This document shows positions 9,112-20,727 of a DNA stretch of 64,000 bases, one piece after another. Source of the DNA: Neisseria dumasiana (GTDB lineage: Bacteria; Pseudomonadota; Gammaproteobacteria; Burkholderiales; Neisseriaceae); contig NZ_CP091509.1 in NCBI RefSeq assembly GCF_022870885.1, forward strand, positions 992,001 to 1,056,000, given 5' to 3'. The notes beneath the pieces were generated by a model. That model was not told where the DNA came from, searched no databases, and saw nothing but the letters and a program-made list of their open reading frames with translations. Numbering within the stretch: position 1 is the first letter of the stretch; each line of letters begins with the position of its first letter. A program made the translations under genes and the position numbers.

Positions 9112-9441
9112 ATGAGCAGCAACTTAATCGTACACGCTACCGATGCTACATTCGAGCAAGACGTTTTGAAATCAGACGTACCCGTATTATTGGACTTTTG
9201 GGCTCCGTGGTGTGGCCCCTGCAAAATGATCGCCCCGATTTTGGACGAAGTGGCCGCCGAATTTGAAGGCCGTCTGAAAGTGGTTAAGGTAAACATCGAC
9301 GAAAACGAGCAAACCCCGAGCCAATTCGGTGTGCGCGGCATTCCGACGCTGATGGTGTTCAAAGACGGCCAAAACGTGGCCACTAAAGTGGGCGCTTTGG
9401 CCAAAGGTCAGTTGGTTGCGTTTGTAAACGCTTCAATCTGA
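9112..9441 (+). CDS. trxA: Thioredoxin 1
   Basis: Small cytoplasmic disulfide reductase, 109 residues, with the active site W33-C-G-P-C37 and the conserved [15 protein letters not shown] and [11 protein letters not shown] segments. The chosen start is the ATG at 9112, preceded by AAAGGAAAATAAC. The frame is open further upstream to 9076, but that would add a non-conserved [11 protein letters not shown] leader. An in-frame DUS encodes the EGRLK stretch near residue 55. The gene is followed by a perfect DUS hairpin shared with the convergent trpC. Confidence 0.95.
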   Translation: MSSNLIVHATDATFEQDVLKSDVPVLLDFWAPWCGPCKMIAPILDEVAAEFEGRLKVVKVNIDENEQTPSQFGVRGIPTLMVFKDGQNVATKVGALAKGQLVAFVNASI

Positions 9442-9469
9442 TACCTGAATACTTCGGTATTCGAATCAA

Positions 9470-9510
9470 TAAGCAAAGGCCGTCTGAACATTTCAGACGG
9501 CCTTTGCTTA
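9470..9510. terminator. Bidirectional DUS hairpin between trxA and trpC
   Basis: The arms are TAAGCAAAGGCCGTCTGAA and its exact reverse complement (19 bp) with a 3-base loop. The U-tract potential and the position between convergent stops (9441 and 9550) support a terminator used in both directions. Confidence 0.85.
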
Positions 9511-9549
9511 TTTTACGATATATTCATTGAAACCGTTTGTGTTGTTTAT

Positions 9550-10332
9550 TCAAAACAGTGATTTAACCGCCGCTTCAATATCGTCTGCACGCATAAAGGT
9601 TTCGCCAATCAGGAAAGTGCGGACGCCGTGGCTTTGCATAAAATCGACATCCTCTTTATTGCGGATGCCGCTTTCGGTTACGACGGTTTTGCCGCTTAGT
9701 TCGGGCAATAAATCCAATGTTTGCTGTAAAGAAACATCGAATGTGCGCAGGTTTCGGTTGTTTACGCCCCAAAGCGGAGTGGTCAGGCGGCGGCATTTTT
9801 CCAATTCGGAAGGGTCGTGCAGTTCGAGCAATACCGACATGCCCAGCGCATGGGCGGTTTGTTCGAAACGCTCCAACTCTTCGGCTTCGAGAGCGGCGGC
9901 AATCAGCAAAACGGCATCCGCACCCCAAGCGCGGGCTTGGTAAATCTGGTAGTCGTCGATAATAAAATCTTTGCGCAACACGGGCAGCGAAACGGCTGCT
10001 TTAACCTGTTTCAAATATTCGGGCGAACCTTGGAAATACTGTTCGTCGGTCAACACCGACAAACATGCGGCTCCGGCGCGCTCGTAAGCCCGTGCAATAT
10101 CAACCGGATTGAAATCGGCGCGAATCAACCCTTTGGAGGGGCTGGCTTTTTTGATTTCGGCAATTACTGCGGGCAGGCCGGCGCGGTGTTTGGCGTGAAT
10201 AGCATCGGCGAAGCCTCGGGCAGGCTCGGCATCGGCGGCTTGGCTGCGGATGGTTTCAAACGGCACGGCGGTTTTGGCGGCGGCCACTTCTTCGGCTTTG
10301 GTGGCAAGGATTTTATTCAAAATATCAGACAT
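9550..10332 (-). CDS. trpC: Indole-3-glycerol phosphate synthase
   Basis: Forms indole-3-glycerol phosphate in tryptophan synthesis; a 260-residue TIM barrel. Key segments: [14 protein letters not shown] near 60, which holds the catalytic lysine, [17 protein letters not shown] near 90, [20 protein letters not shown] near 115, [10 protein letters not shown] near 185 and [12 protein letters not shown] near 215. I start at the ATG at 10332 ([12 protein letters not shown]). The open frame reaches 10428, but the extra 32 residues are encoded by DUS-like and non-conserved sequence. It is monofunctional, with no fused trpF, and stands alone as a trp gene here. Confidence 0.95.
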   Translation of the reverse strand: MSDILNKILATKAEEVAAAKTAVPFETIRSQAADAEPARGFADAIHAKHRAGLPAVIAEIKKASPSKGLIRADFNPVDIARAYERAGAACLSVLTDEQYFQGSPEYLKQVKAAVSLPVLRKDFIIDDYQIYQARAWGADAVLLIAAALEAEELERFEQTAHALGMSVLLELHDPSELEKCRRLTTPLWGVNNRNLRTFDVSLQQTLDLLPELSGKTVVTESGIRNKEDVDFMQSHGVRTFLIGETFMRADDIEAAVKSLF

Positions 10333-10705
10333 AATCGGCTTTCTTAAAAGTTTTTTCAGACGGCATTTCGGTTTTGCGGCTGCGCTTTCCGTCAAGCGCA
10401 AACCGGGCGGCGGCGTTTTAAAATTCAAAACGGCAACATACGGCAGGCCGTCTGAACCGAAGGCGGAGATTGTCGAAGTATAAAGACATGGCCGCTCTAA
10501 AACAAATATTCAATCGTTTTGCAACGGCATAAATGGCGTGCCATCATTTTTTCTGATGGAAGCCATTTAAAGAAAGCATTTTACATGCGGCAGATGCTTA
10601 AACTACATTCGTCAGCTGTTGCCGTCAGGCCGCATCAGGCTGCAAAACCGGCAACCGTCATATTCGATAGATTCACGATAAGAAATAAACTGAAAAGGAG
10701 AAACC
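10333..10705. other. Intergenic region between trpC and ackA
   Basis: A 373-bp divergent upstream region. It has single DUS copies near 10357 and 10446, AT-rich segments that could hold promoters for both genes, and a good AAAGGAG ribosome-binding site just before ackA. No further gene was found. Confidence 0.4.
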
Positions 10706-11965
10706 ATGTCCGACAAGCTGATTTTGGTATTAAACTGCGGCAGCTCATCGCTGAAAGGCGCGTTGATCGACAACCATAGCGGCGAAGTAATTTTAAGCTG
10801 CTTGGCCGAAAAGCTCACAACCCCCGAAGCTTATATTACGTTCAAGTATTTCGAGCATCCGCATGTTCGGCCGGTTGACCGCGGTTCGTGGTTCGTAAAC
10901 AGGAAAGACGGCGAAAAACACGAAGTGAGCCTGTCGGGCAGGCACGACCATACCGGTGCGGTGGAAGCTTTGTTGGAAGAATTGAAAACACATGACCTGC
11001 AAAATCTGGTTCAGGCCATCGGCCACCGTGTGGTGCACGGCGGCGAAAAATACAGCGGTTCGGTGGTAATCGACGACGACGTTATCGCCACGCTCGAAGA
11101 ATGTATTCCGCTCGCCCCTCTGCACAATCCCGCCAACCTTACCGGCATCCGCGCGGCACAAAGCATTTTCCCCGGCCTGACCAATGTGGGCGTGTTTGAT
11201 ACCGCCTTCCACCAAACTATGCCCCAACATGCCTACACCTACGCCGTGCCGCAGGAGCTCTACCGCAAATACGGTTTCCGCCGCTACGGTTTCCACGGCA
11301 CCAGCTTCCGTTACGTTGCCCCTACCGCCGCTAAAATTCTCGGCAAAGACGTTACCGATTGTTCGCTGGTGATTGCCCATTTGGGCAACGGCGCATCGGT
11401 GTGTGCGGTGAAAAACGGCGAATCGAAAGACACCAGCATGGGCGTTACCCCGCTGGAAGGTTTGGTGATGGGCACGCGCAGCGGCGATATCGACCCCAGC
11501 ACTTATTCGTTTTTGGCCGAAAACGCCGGCATGGACATCAAAGCCGTTACCGATTTATTGAACAAAAAATCCGGCCTGCTCGGTATTTCCGAGCTTTCCA
11601 ACGATTGCCGAACCATTCAAGAGGCAGCGGAAGAAGGCCATGAAGGTGCAAAGCTGGCTTTGGAAGTGATGACTTACCGTTTGGCCAAATACATTGCCGC
11701 TATGGCGGTGGCCACCGGCGGCATAGACGCTTTGGTGTTTACCGGAGGAATCGGCGAAAATTCGGATGTCGTGCGCAGCAAAACCGTCGGCTATCTGGGT
11801 TTTATGGGGCTGACCATCGACGAAAAAGCCAATGAAGCCACCCGTTTCGGCGCATCGGGCATGATCAGCCAAGCCGGATACAGCCCTGCCGTTTTGGTGG
11901 TGCCGACCAATGAAGAGCGGATGATTGCCATGGATACAGGCCGTTTGTCGGGTTTATCCGATTAA
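10706..11965 (+). CDS. ackA: Acetate kinase
   Basis: Interconverts acetyl phosphate plus ADP with acetate plus ATP in the cytoplasm. The 419-residue protein shows the acetate/butyrate kinase signatures LVLNCGSSSLKGALID (residues 6-20), VVHGGEKYSG near 110, FDTAFHQTMP near 170, GFHGTSFRYV near 195, LGNGASVCAV near 225 and FTGGIGENS near 345. It is about 20 residues longer than the E. coli enzyme; the extra length is in the 45-75 region (PHVRPVDRGSWFVNRKDGEK). A strong AAAGGAG precedes the ATG. No pta is adjacent. The gene is followed by a Correia-like element. Confidence 0.93.
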   Translation: MSDKLILVLNCGSSSLKGALIDNHSGEVILSCLAEKLTTPEAYITFKYFEHPHVRPVDRGSWFVNRKDGEKHEVSLSGRHDHTGAVEALLEELKTHDLQNLVQAIGHRVVHGGEKYSGSVVIDDDVIATLEECIPLAPLHNPANLTGIRAAQSIFPGLTNVGVFDTAFHQTMPQHAYTYAVPQELYRKYGFRRYGFHGTSFRYVAPTAAKILGKDVTDCSLVIAHLGNGASVCAVKNGESKDTSMGVTPLEGLVMGTRSGDIDPSTYSFLAENAGMDIKAVTDLLNKKSGLLGISELSNDCRTIQEAAEEGHEGAKLALEVMTYRLAKYIAAMAVATGGIDALVFTGGIGENSDVVRSKTVGYLGFMGLTIDEKANEATRFGASGMISQAGYSPAVLVVPTNEERMIAMDTGRLSGLSD

Positions 11966-11978
11966 CCGACGGATAACC

Positions 11979-12132
11979 ATAGTCAATCAACTTGATTTTA
12001 CTACGGCGTTGCAGTGCAACAGCTTAAAGAGAACGATTGTTAAGTTGCCACAGCGGCAACAGAATCGGCTCCGTATCCCTTATCATGTCTGAGGCTTGCC
12101 GCCTAGTATTCAAAATAAGTTGATTGACTGTG
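11979..12132. repeat. Correia-like repeat element (CREE), full length
   Basis: About 154 bp bounded by inverted ends: ATAGTCAATCAACTT on the left and AAGTTGATTGACTGT on the right. The interior has the Correia landmarks CTACGGCGTTGC, AAAGAGAACGATTGT and the ATCGGCTCCGTA segment. Its ends differ from the meningococcal TATAGTGGATTAAA type. Confidence 0.7.
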
Positions 12133-12163
12133 CAATCATGAATGCATCAGTTTGAACTTAAAA

Positions 12164-12196
12164 AAGCTGAGTTCTGTTGCCCACAGAACTCAGCTT
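12164..12196 (-). terminator. Intrinsic terminator of the DASS transporter gene
   Basis: A perfect 14-bp stem (AAGCTGAGTTCTGT and its complement, 5-base loop). Read on the minus strand it is followed by a run of T. It lies about 90 bp beyond the stop of the transporter gene and is not made from DUS. Confidence 0.85.
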
Positions 12197-12283
12197 GAAA
12201 AGACTGTTTGAGAGATTCTTAAACTCGTTCAAATATTGGATAGCAGTTCAACGTTCAGACGGCCTCGTTAATATGAACACTTG

Positions 12284-13753
12284 TTACCAATAACCCAAAA
12301 CTTTCCACCATATACCGCCGATAACCACAAACACCAGCAGGTTGACGACGCTCATCACGAAGCCGGCTTTCCACCACTCGCCGAGCGTGGTATAGCCCGA
12401 GCCGAAAATCACGGGCGACGTGCCGGTGGCGTAGTGGGTAAGCGTCATCATGATGCTGGAGGCGGCTGCCATCAGCAGGGCGAACAGCATGGGCGGTGCA
12501 CCCAAGGCGATACCGGCGGCGTAGAAAGCGCCGAGCATGGCGGTGATGTGGGCGGTGGTGCTGGCAAACATATAGTGCGCGTACATATAGGCCAGCAATA
12601 ACAGTGCCGATGCCCCTACCCAGCCCAAACCGAGATGTTCGATGCTGTTTTCCAATACGCCGGAAAACCATGCGATCAGGCCGAGTTTGTTCAAGAAAGT
12701 GGCCATCATCACGAGCGCGGCGAACCAGGTTACGGTGTCCCACGCGCTTTTTTCTTTGAGGATGTCGTCCCAAGACAGCACGCCGGAAAGCAGCAGCAGC
12801 GAAAGGCCGATAAAGGCGGTGGTGGTGGCATCGACTTTCCAACCGCTGCCGAACAGCATGGCAGGCACGCCCGCCCACAAGATCAGCAGCAGCGCGAAAA
12901 TGCCGAGCATGATTTTTTCACCGCGGTTCATCGCTCCCAATTCGTTCAGCCGTTCTTTGGCAAACTGTGCGGCGTTCGGTGTTTCTTTGATTTCGGGCGG
13001 ATAGATGAAATAGAGCACCAACGGCATCAAAAACATCGCGGCCAAACCGGGCAGCAGCATGGCCAGCGCCCAAGTGCCCCAGCTCAGATGAATGTCGGAA
13101 TTAGTGGCTTTGGCGATGATGTCGACCACCAGCGGGTTGGGCGCGGTGGCGGTGATGAACATGGCCGAAGTAATCGGATTGCTGTGGTAGTTGACCAAAG
13201 CCAGATATTTACCGATGCGGCCTTGCGTGCCTTTTTCGGGGTCGGAATCGTAACTGGAGGCAATCGCTTTCATCACGGGGTGGATAATACCGCCGCCGCG
13301 TGCGGTGTTACTCGGCGTAACGGGGGCGAGCAGCAGCTCCGACAAGGCCAGGCTGTAACCGATGCCTAAGGTTTTTTTGCCGAACAGGGAAATAAACAGA
13401 TAACCGATACGCGCGCCCAAGCCGGTTTTCAGAATGCCGCGCGAAATCATAATGGATACGCCAATCAGCCAAATCAACGGGCTGGCGAAACTGCTCAAAG
13501 CATCTTTAATGGCATCGGCGGGCTTTTCGGCGGTAACGCCGGTAACGGCCACCAGCATAATCGCCACCATCGAAAGCGCACCAATCGGCATGGCTTTGCC
13601 GATAATCGCCGCAATCACGCCGACAAACATCGCCAGCAGATGCCATGCTTGGGGTGTTACACCTTCGGGCACGGGAATAACGAACCAAATCAATAAGGCC
13701 AACCCTACTGCAATGGCAGCGGGTATTGGTTTAAAGCCGAGTTTGTTGTCCAT
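12284..13753 (-). CDS. DASS-family anion:Na+ symporter or dicarboxylate exchanger
   Basis: A 489-residue inner-membrane protein with about 12 hydrophobic helices, of the divalent anion:sodium symporter family (CitT/TtdT/SodiT1 branch). Family motifs are ASPLIWLIGVSIMISRG near 95-110, LAPVTPSNTARGGGIIHPV near 143-160 (the first S-N-T motif), FITATAPNPLVV near 200, and the second half-repeat ending HYATGTSPVIFGSGY near 435-450. Likely substrates are C4-dicarboxylates, citrate or 2-oxoglutarate; the exact one cannot be read from sequence. It stands alone and ends in a clean terminator. An FNR-like site (13893-13906) lies 140 bp upstream. Confidence 0.85.
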   Translation of the reverse strand: MDNKLGFKPIPAAIAVGLALLIWFVIPVPEGVTPQAWHLLAMFVGVIAAIIGKAMPIGALSMVAIMLVAVTGVTAEKPADAIKDALSSFASPLIWLIGVSIMISRGILKTGLGARIGYLFISLFGKKTLGIGYSLALSELLLAPVTPSNTARGGGIIHPVMKAIASSYDSDPEKGTQGRIGKYLALVNYHSNPITSAMFITATAPNPLVVDIIAKATNSDIHLSWGTWALAMLLPGLAAMFLMPLVLYFIYPPEIKETPNAAQFAKERLNELGAMNRGEKIMLGIFALLLILWAGVPAMLFGSGWKVDATTTAFIGLSLLLLSGVLSWDDILKEKSAWDTVTWFAALVMMATFLNKLGLIAWFSGVLENSIEHLGLGWVGASALLLLAYMYAHYMFASTTAHITAMLGAFYAAGIALGAPPMLFALLMAAASSIMMTLTHYATGTSPVIFGSGYTTLGEWWKAGFVMSVVNLLVFVVIGGIWWKVLGYW

Positions 13754-13836
13754 ATCGGTATCCTTTTTTAGGTTGGAACGGAAAACATCGCTTGAATATT
13801 ATTTTTGAATATAAATCCTTGCTTATTCTACCGAAA

Positions 13837-13873
13837 AGGCCGTCTGAAAAGAATTGCAGCTTTCAGACGGCCT
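13837..13873. terminator. Inverted DUS pair upstream of the DASS gene
   Basis: AGGCCGTCTGAAA and its complement. No gene ends here, so it may work as an uptake site or insulator rather than a terminator. Confidence 0.55.
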
Positions 13874-13892
13874 GCTGTCTTTGACAAATGAT

Positions 13893-13906
13893 TTGCGCAA
13901 GATCAA
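13893..13906. promoter_or_regulatory. FNR-like site upstream of the DASS transporter
   Basis: TTGCGCAAGATCAA matches the FNR consensus TTGAT-N4-ATCAA with mismatches only in the left half. It lies 140 bp from the transporter start, which is within range for regulation but not close. Confidence 0.35.
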
Positions 13907-13954
13907 ATAGCCATTTATATGGGATGGTGTTTTATGGTTGCGAATGAATACATA

Positions 13955-14000
13955 TATAGTCAATCAACTTAACTTCTGCTACGGCGTTGCTGCGCCTTGA
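13955..14000. repeat. Truncated Correia-like element (one end only)
   Basis: TATAGTCAATCAACTTAA followed by CTTCTGCTACGGCGTTGCTG matches the left end of the other copies in this window. No matching right end follows. Confidence 0.6.
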
Positions 14001-14118
14001 ACGGCATCCGCCTTCAGGGAGTTTTGCAAAGATATCGGGTTTTTTATAAAAGATTTGTTGAAGAGAAGTTAAGAAATGCTTGTTTTGATGTTTTTATTCA
14101 TCGTTAAAAAGCAGTTGT

Positions 14119-14132
14119 TTGATTTATATCAA
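14119..14132. promoter_or_regulatory. Perfect FNR box upstream of moaD-moaE-mobA
   Basis: TTGATTTATATCAA is an exact TTGAT-N4-ATCAA palindrome. It lies 257 bp before the moaD start. Control of molybdenum-cofactor genes by oxygen through FNR is plausible, but a long leader would be needed. Confidence 0.5.
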
Positions 14133-14389
14133 GCAGGGGCCTCAAAGCATTTTGTGATAAAAAATAATGTTTTCAGTGTGTTAAATATGAAAAAAATCAA
14201 ACTTTAATCGACATGATTTGCTGGAAGCCCGCTGTGTTTCGTGTAAAATCGCATAAGTGAAAATTTATATCAACCTTAACAAATTGAAACTTTATTTAAT
14301 ATACGGATAGCTTGAGGCAGGATAATTTGGGTTTTTGAGAAGTATGCCGAAAGCAACGTGTTATACGGGTTTCAAAAGGTTTAGCGTTT

Positions 14390-14638
14390 ATGATTACGAT
14401 TTTATATTTCGGTGTGCTGAAACAGAACCTGAATACTGCCCGCGAAAGCTTGGCGTGGGCGGGCGGAAACGGACATGATCTGCTGGCATTGCTGCGCGCG
14501 CGCGGCAGCGAATGGGAAAGCGCGTTGGCGGAAGACAGGATTTTCCGTTTGGTGGTAAACAAGAAAATCGGCACATGGGAAGACGAGATACCGGATGGGG
14601 CGGAAGTGGGGTTGCTGCCTCCGGTAACGGGGGGCTGA
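14390..14638 (+). CDS. moaD: Molybdopterin synthase small subunit (sulfur carrier)
   Basis: An 82-residue beta-grasp protein that carries the sulfur for molybdopterin dithiolene formation as a C-terminal thiocarboxylate. The C-terminus is LLPPVTGG, the required Gly-Gly, and the N-terminus MITILYFGVLKQ is typical of MoaD. It is followed after 2 bp by moaE, with which it forms the synthase heterotetramer. There is no strong ribosome-binding site before the ATG. Confidence 0.9.
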   Translation: MITILYFGVLKQNLNTARESLAWAGGNGHDLLALLRARGSEWESALAEDRIFRLVVNKKIGTWEDEIPDGAEVGLLPPVTGG

Positions 14639-14640
14639 CC

Positions 14641-15102
14641 ATGAAAGCGGTTATCAGGGTTCAAACCGAAGATTTCAACCTGCAAAGCGAATATGATGCG
14701 CTGTTGGCAAAGGGAGCCAACACCGGTGCGGTCGCGGGTTTTGTGGGTTTGGTGCGCGACCGCGATACCGAAACGCCTTTGGCGCATCTTTTTTTAGAGC
14801 ATTATCCCGAAGTTACCGAAAACGAAATCGCCCGTATCGTTCAGACGGCCGCGCAACGCTGGCCGCTGAGTGCGTGTACGGTGGTGCACCGTGTCGGCAG
14901 TTTGTCGGCCGATGACCAAATCGTTTTGGTGCTGACGGCGTCGGAGCACCGCAAGGCGGCATTTGCGGCTGCTGAATTTATTATGGACTACTTGAAAACC
15001 GAAGCACCGTTTTGGAAGAAGGAAACTTTTTCAGACGGCCTCGAGCGTTGGGTAGAGGCCAAACAAAGCGATGCGGAGGCTGTGTCTCAATGGGAGAAAT
15101 AA
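14641..15102 (+). CDS. moaE: Molybdopterin synthase catalytic subunit
   Basis: A 153-residue large subunit of molybdopterin synthase, which takes sulfur from MoaD to convert precursor Z (cPMP) to molybdopterin. Conserved features include GAVAGFVGLVRD near 25-35, LEHYPEVTENEI near 48-58, VVHRVGSLSADDQIVLVL near 80-98 and the C-terminal KTEAPFWKKE with its catalytic lysines. The start is the ATG two bases after the moaD stop; an upstream open frame overlapping moaD is not conserved. A reverse DUS lies inside the coding sequence (FSDGLERW). mobA follows after 3 bp. Confidence 0.93.
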   Translation: MKAVIRVQTEDFNLQSEYDALLAKGANTGAVAGFVGLVRDRDTETPLAHLFLEHYPEVTENEIARIVQTAAQRWPLSACTVVHRVGSLSADDQIVLVLTASEHRKAAFAAAEFIMDYLKTEAPFWKKETFSDGLERWVEAKQSDAEAVSQWEK

Positions 15103-15105
15103 ACG

Positions 15106-15690
15106 ATGACGGTAAGTGCATTGATTATGGCCGGCGGCGAAGGCCGGCGCATGGGCGGGCAAGACAAGGGATTGATGTTGTGCGGGGAAAAGGCTTTTAT
15201 CGATCATGTTATTGATGCGGTTAACCCGCAGGTTGACAATATTGCCATCAGCGTGAACCGCAATATGGAAGAATACGCACAACGCACGCCGCATGTGTTT
15301 GCAGATGCGCGCCAATGGCAGGGTTTGGGGCCGTTGGCGGCGTTGGGTACGGCGGCAAGCGATATCCAGTTGGCGAAAGCGGATTGGCTGCTGATTGTGC
15401 CGTGCGATACCTTGAAGCTGCCGCCCGATTTGGTTGAGCGGTTTCTTCAGGCCGCAGGGAAACATACTTCGGCCCATGCTTTTTTTGCCGAAACGATATC
15501 GAAAAAGCATTACAGCGTGATGTTTGTGCGGCCGCAAACGCTGCAAAGCACGCCTGATTACCTGCAAACGGGTTTGCGCACGATGCGCGGTTGGTTGGAG
15601 CAAGAACATGCCGTGCCGGTGATGTTTCCCGACGACGCAGCGTTTATGAATTACAATTCGCCTCAGGATATGGAAGTTGTGCCGTGTTGA
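15106..15690 (+). CDS. mobA: Molybdenum cofactor guanylyltransferase
   Basis: Links GMP to molybdopterin to form the guanine dinucleotide cofactor used by DMSO-reductase-family enzymes. The 194-residue protein begins with the nucleotide-binding loop LIMAGGEGRRMGGQDKGL (residues 6-23), has QGLGPLAAL near 72-80 and the metal-binding PCD near 103-105, and ends normally. It is third in a tight moaD-moaE-mobA unit (spacings of 2 and 3 bp). Its presence implies at least one molybdoenzyme elsewhere in the genome. Confidence 0.92.
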   Translation: MTVSALIMAGGEGRRMGGQDKGLMLCGEKAFIDHVIDAVNPQVDNIAISVNRNMEEYAQRTPHVFADARQWQGLGPLAALGTAASDIQLAKADWLLIVPCDTLKLPPDLVERFLQAAGKHTSAHAFFAETISKKHYSVMFVRPQTLQSTPDYLQTGLRTMRGWLEQEHAVPVMFPDDAAFMNYNSPQDMEVVPC

Positions 15691-15757
15691 TGCCGGTTGG
15701 CTGATGCGGGCAAACTATGCCGCACAATCTTTTTGATATCGGTTGTTATTACGGATG

Positions 15758-15789
15758 AGGCCGTCTGAAACCATATTTTCAGACGGCCT
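15758..15789. terminator. DUS hairpin between mobA and galU
   Basis: AGGCCGTCTGAAA and its complement lie between convergent stops (15690 and 15841); likely used from both sides. Confidence 0.75.
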
Positions 15790-15840
15790 TGTTTTATTTA
15801 ACGGCGGCGGGTTGCAACGTTAGCCCGGCAAGCGCAAAGA

Positions 15841-16713
15841 TCAGGCTTTTTCTGCGTATTGTTTCAATAATTCGCGGAAGGCGTCGCCGGTTTCAGGGTG
15901 CTTCAAACCGTAGGCGAGGGTAGCTTCCAGATAACCGATTTTGCTGCCGCAGTCGTAGCGGGTGCCTTCGAAATTATGTGCCAGCACAAACTCGTGATCC
16001 AACAGGCGGGCTATGCCGTCGGTAAGTTGGATTTCGTTGCCTGCACCGCGCGGCAGGTTGGTGAGCAGGTCGAAAATACGCGGGGTGAGAATGTAGCGTC
16101 CGACCACGGCCAGATTGGAAGGTGCTTCTTCGGGCTTGGGTTTTTCAACGATATTGGTGATGCGTTTGTAGTTTTTGAGGTTTTCGATTTCAACGATACC
16201 GTATGAGCCGGTTTGCGAGGGGTCGACGGTTTCTACGCCTAAAACGCTGTTGCCGGTTTGGTTGTAGATATCCACCATCTGCTTCAATGCGCCTTGCGGT
16301 GCGTCGATCAGGTCGTCGGCCAGAATCACGGCAAACGGGTTGTCGCCGACGGCGGCTTTGGCGCATAACACGGCATGTCCCAACCCCAATGCTTCGGCTT
16401 GGCGGATATACAGGCAGGTAATTTCGGGCGGCAGAATGTCGCGCACATGTGTCAGCAGTTTTTCTTTGTTGCGCTGCTCCAGCTCGGTTTCCAGTTCGTA
16501 GGCTTTGTCGAAGTGGTCTTCGATGCTGCGTTTGTTGCGGCCGGTTACGAACACCATTTCGGTGCAACCGGCGGCCACGGCTTCTTCTACGGCATATTGG
16601 ATCAAAGGCTTATCAACAATCGGCAGCATTTCTTTGGGGCTGGCTTTGGTGGCCGGCAGAAAGCGCGTGCCCATACCGGCAACGGGAAATACGGCTTTTT
16701 TAATCGGTTTCAT
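15841..16713 (-). CDS. galU: UTP--glucose-1-phosphate uridylyltransferase
   Basis: Makes UDP-glucose from UTP and glucose-1-phosphate for surface glycans. The 290-residue protein has the nucleotide-binding N-terminus [21 protein letters not shown] (about residues 9-27), [13 protein letters not shown] near 33-45, [11 protein letters not shown] near 127-137 and [15 protein letters not shown] near 203-217. Length is typical. It is a single gene with a DUS hairpin beyond the stop. The start ATG follows an AAGGAGACACA ribosome-binding site on the minus strand. Confidence 0.95.
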   Translation of the reverse strand: MKPIKKAVFPVAGMGTRFLPATKASPKEMLPIVDKPLIQYAVEEAVAAGCTEMVFVTGRNKRSIEDHFDKAYELETELEQRNKEKLLTHVRDILPPEITCLYIRQAEALGLGHAVLCAKAAVGDNPFAVILADDLIDAPQGALKQMVDIYNQTGNSVLGVETVDPSQTGSYGIVEIENLKNYKRITNIVEKPKPEEAPSNLAVVGRYILTPRIFDLLTNLPRGAGNEIQLTDGIARLLDHEFVLAHNFEGTRYDCGSKIGYLEATLAYGLKHPETGDAFRELLKQYAEKA

Positions 16714-16830
16714 TGTGTCTCCTTATAGATAGTGGGGATAGGACAACTTTAGCCCGATAAAGTTTAACGAATTATGTGAGCATGTCAAATATTTACGGCA
16801 TTGATTATTTGGTTTGTTCGGTATGGCGGT

Positions 16831-19329
<2,499 letters not shown>

Positions 19330-19384
19330 TGGTTTTGATGAATAAATGTTGAAGGCCGTCTGAAACAGATAGGCCGTATTATAT

Positions 19385-19422
19385 AAAAAAAGCCGTCTGA
19401 AAAGTTTTCAGACGGCTTTTTT
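19385..19422 (-). terminator. Intrinsic terminator behind zipA
   Basis: Six A residues, GCCGTCTGAAAA, one loop base, then the exact complement and six T residues. A strong hairpin with poly-T in both directions, 37 bp beyond the zipA stop. Confidence 0.85.
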
Positions 19423-19458
19423 CTTTTTTAAGTGCGCTTGGGTCGTTGTGCCTTCAGG

Positions 19459-20727
19459 TTAAGAAAACAAGCGTTTGGAAAGTTCGCCCGCAGGTTCGAT
19501 GCCGACTTTTTTCATTTCGTCCTGACGTGCCAACACATAAGTGCGGACATCTTTCAGCCATTGGGTTGACAGCTCTTCCAGTTTGTCATTCACCAAATCC
19601 AAGCCCAAGTTGCTGGAAAGTTTCACGGCAAGATCCATGAAGCGGTTGAACTGTTTCTCGCCCGCAGGCACATGCGGAATGTCGAACAGCATGCTGAAGC
19701 CGCGGTAGGCTTGGCTGTCGAGCAGGCTGGAAGTAAAGGGCGAATTGTCGAGGGTAACGATGGTGAACAGCGGCTCGCCTTTTTCGTCGGGGAAGTGGAA
19801 CGCGCCGTCCACGCCCAGTTCAAAGCCCAATTGTTCTACGGCAGAGCGCAGTTCCACGCCGCTGACGGTGCCGCGCGAAACCAAGTGCATGGCAATGGTT
19901 TGATCGACGCGGGCGCACAGTTCGTCGAGCGGGCGGGCGACGTTAAGGAAGGTTTCCACATCGGTGAGCAGCAGGCCGCCGTTCATTTTCTCGGCAAACT
20001 GGTTAACCTGCTCGCCGAAATGTTCAAGTTCCTGAGTGGTGGCCAGGCCGCTGCGGCTGATGGATTGCAGGCCGATGATAAAGCCTTGGTAATACACGCT
20101 GGGAATCGGCTCGGCGATCTGGAAGCGGTCGTCCATGGTGCAGCCGGCGATTTGGAAGCGGTGGCGGCTGGAGAGGCGGGGAATGGTGTGCAGCTCTTGC
20201 GGTTCGCTCAGGGAAATATAGGCCATGTAGTCGAAACGCGGGTCGAACCACGGCAGCTCGAGTTTGGGGAGGTCATGCAGGTCGAGCAGCAGTTTGCGTT
20301 TGCCGTGAAGTTTGGTTTGGGAATAAACGGGTGCGGCCACGCGTTTGAAATCGTAGGCGGCATCGGCTTCTTTTGTTTCCGGTTCGATAACGCTTTCTTT
20401 GAAGTCGTCTTCGTACTCGATTTCCACATCGGGTTTGTTGGCGGCGGCTTGTGAAACTTTGGCGGCAAACAAGTCGTCTTTAGGTTCGAACGCGGGAGTG
20501 GAAATGTCTTTTTGGCGGATGGGGCGCAAGGGCACGCCGGTTTGGTCTTGCGATTTGCCGTCGCGCACAAAATCGGTTTTGCTGCCCATCAGCGCATCTT
20601 TGTCGGAATGGCCGAATTGGCGGCGTACCTGCTGGCGGTACTGGTTTTCTTGGTACATGTTGTAGGCGATGATGGCGAGAATGATGGCCAAGCCTAAAAC
20701 GACAATAATCAGAATTGTTTCACTCAT
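19459..20727 (-). CDS. zipA: Cell division protein ZipA
   Basis: Bitopic inner-membrane protein that anchors FtsZ at the division site. The 422-residue protein has one N-terminal membrane helix (ETILIIVVLGLAIILAIIAY, residues 3-22) with a short periplasmic start, a charged linker to about 150, and a C-terminal FtsZ-binding domain (about 240-380) seen in RGFSMLFDIPHVPAGEKQFNRF and the preceding VTLDNSPF. Neighbouring ligA is the usual partner in this family. A DUS terminator lies downstream. Sequence conservation in the linker is low, as expected for ZipA. Confidence 0.9.
   Translation of the reverse strand: MSETILIIVVLGLAIILAIIAYNMYQENQYRQQVRRQFGHSDKDALMGSKTDFVRDGKSQDQTGVPLRPIRQKDISTPAFEPKDDLFAAKVSQAAANKPDVEIEYEDDFKESVIEPETKEADAAYDFKRVAAPVYSQTKLHGKRKLLLDLHDLPKLELPWFDPRFDYMAYISLSEPQELHTIPRLSSRHRFQIAGCTMDDRFQIAEPIPSVYYQGFIIGLQSISRSGLATTQELEHFGEQVNQFAEKMNGGLLLTDVETFLNVARPLDELCARVDQTIAMHLVSRGTVSGVELRSAVEQLGFELGVDGAFHFPDEKGEPLFTIVTLDNSPFTSSLLDSQAYRGFSMLFDIPHVPAGEKQFNRFMDLAVKLSSNLGLDLVNDKLEELSTQWLKDVRTYVLARQDEMKKVGIEPAGELSKRLFS

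Larger units (their letters stand above)
13754..14389. other. Long intergenic region between the DASS gene and moaD
   Basis: A 636-bp region with no credible gene. It contains an inverted DUS pair (13837-13873), an FNR-like site (13893-13906), a truncated Correia-like end (13955-14000), a perfect FNR box (14119-14132) and AT-rich DNA leading into the moaD cluster. TAAAAT near 14244 could be a -10 element. Confidence 0.6.

Noticed and set aside
14512..14640. N-terminal extension of moaE overlapping moaD
   Set aside because: Overlaps moaD in another frame and is not conserved; the ATG at 14641 gives the normal MoaE N-terminus.
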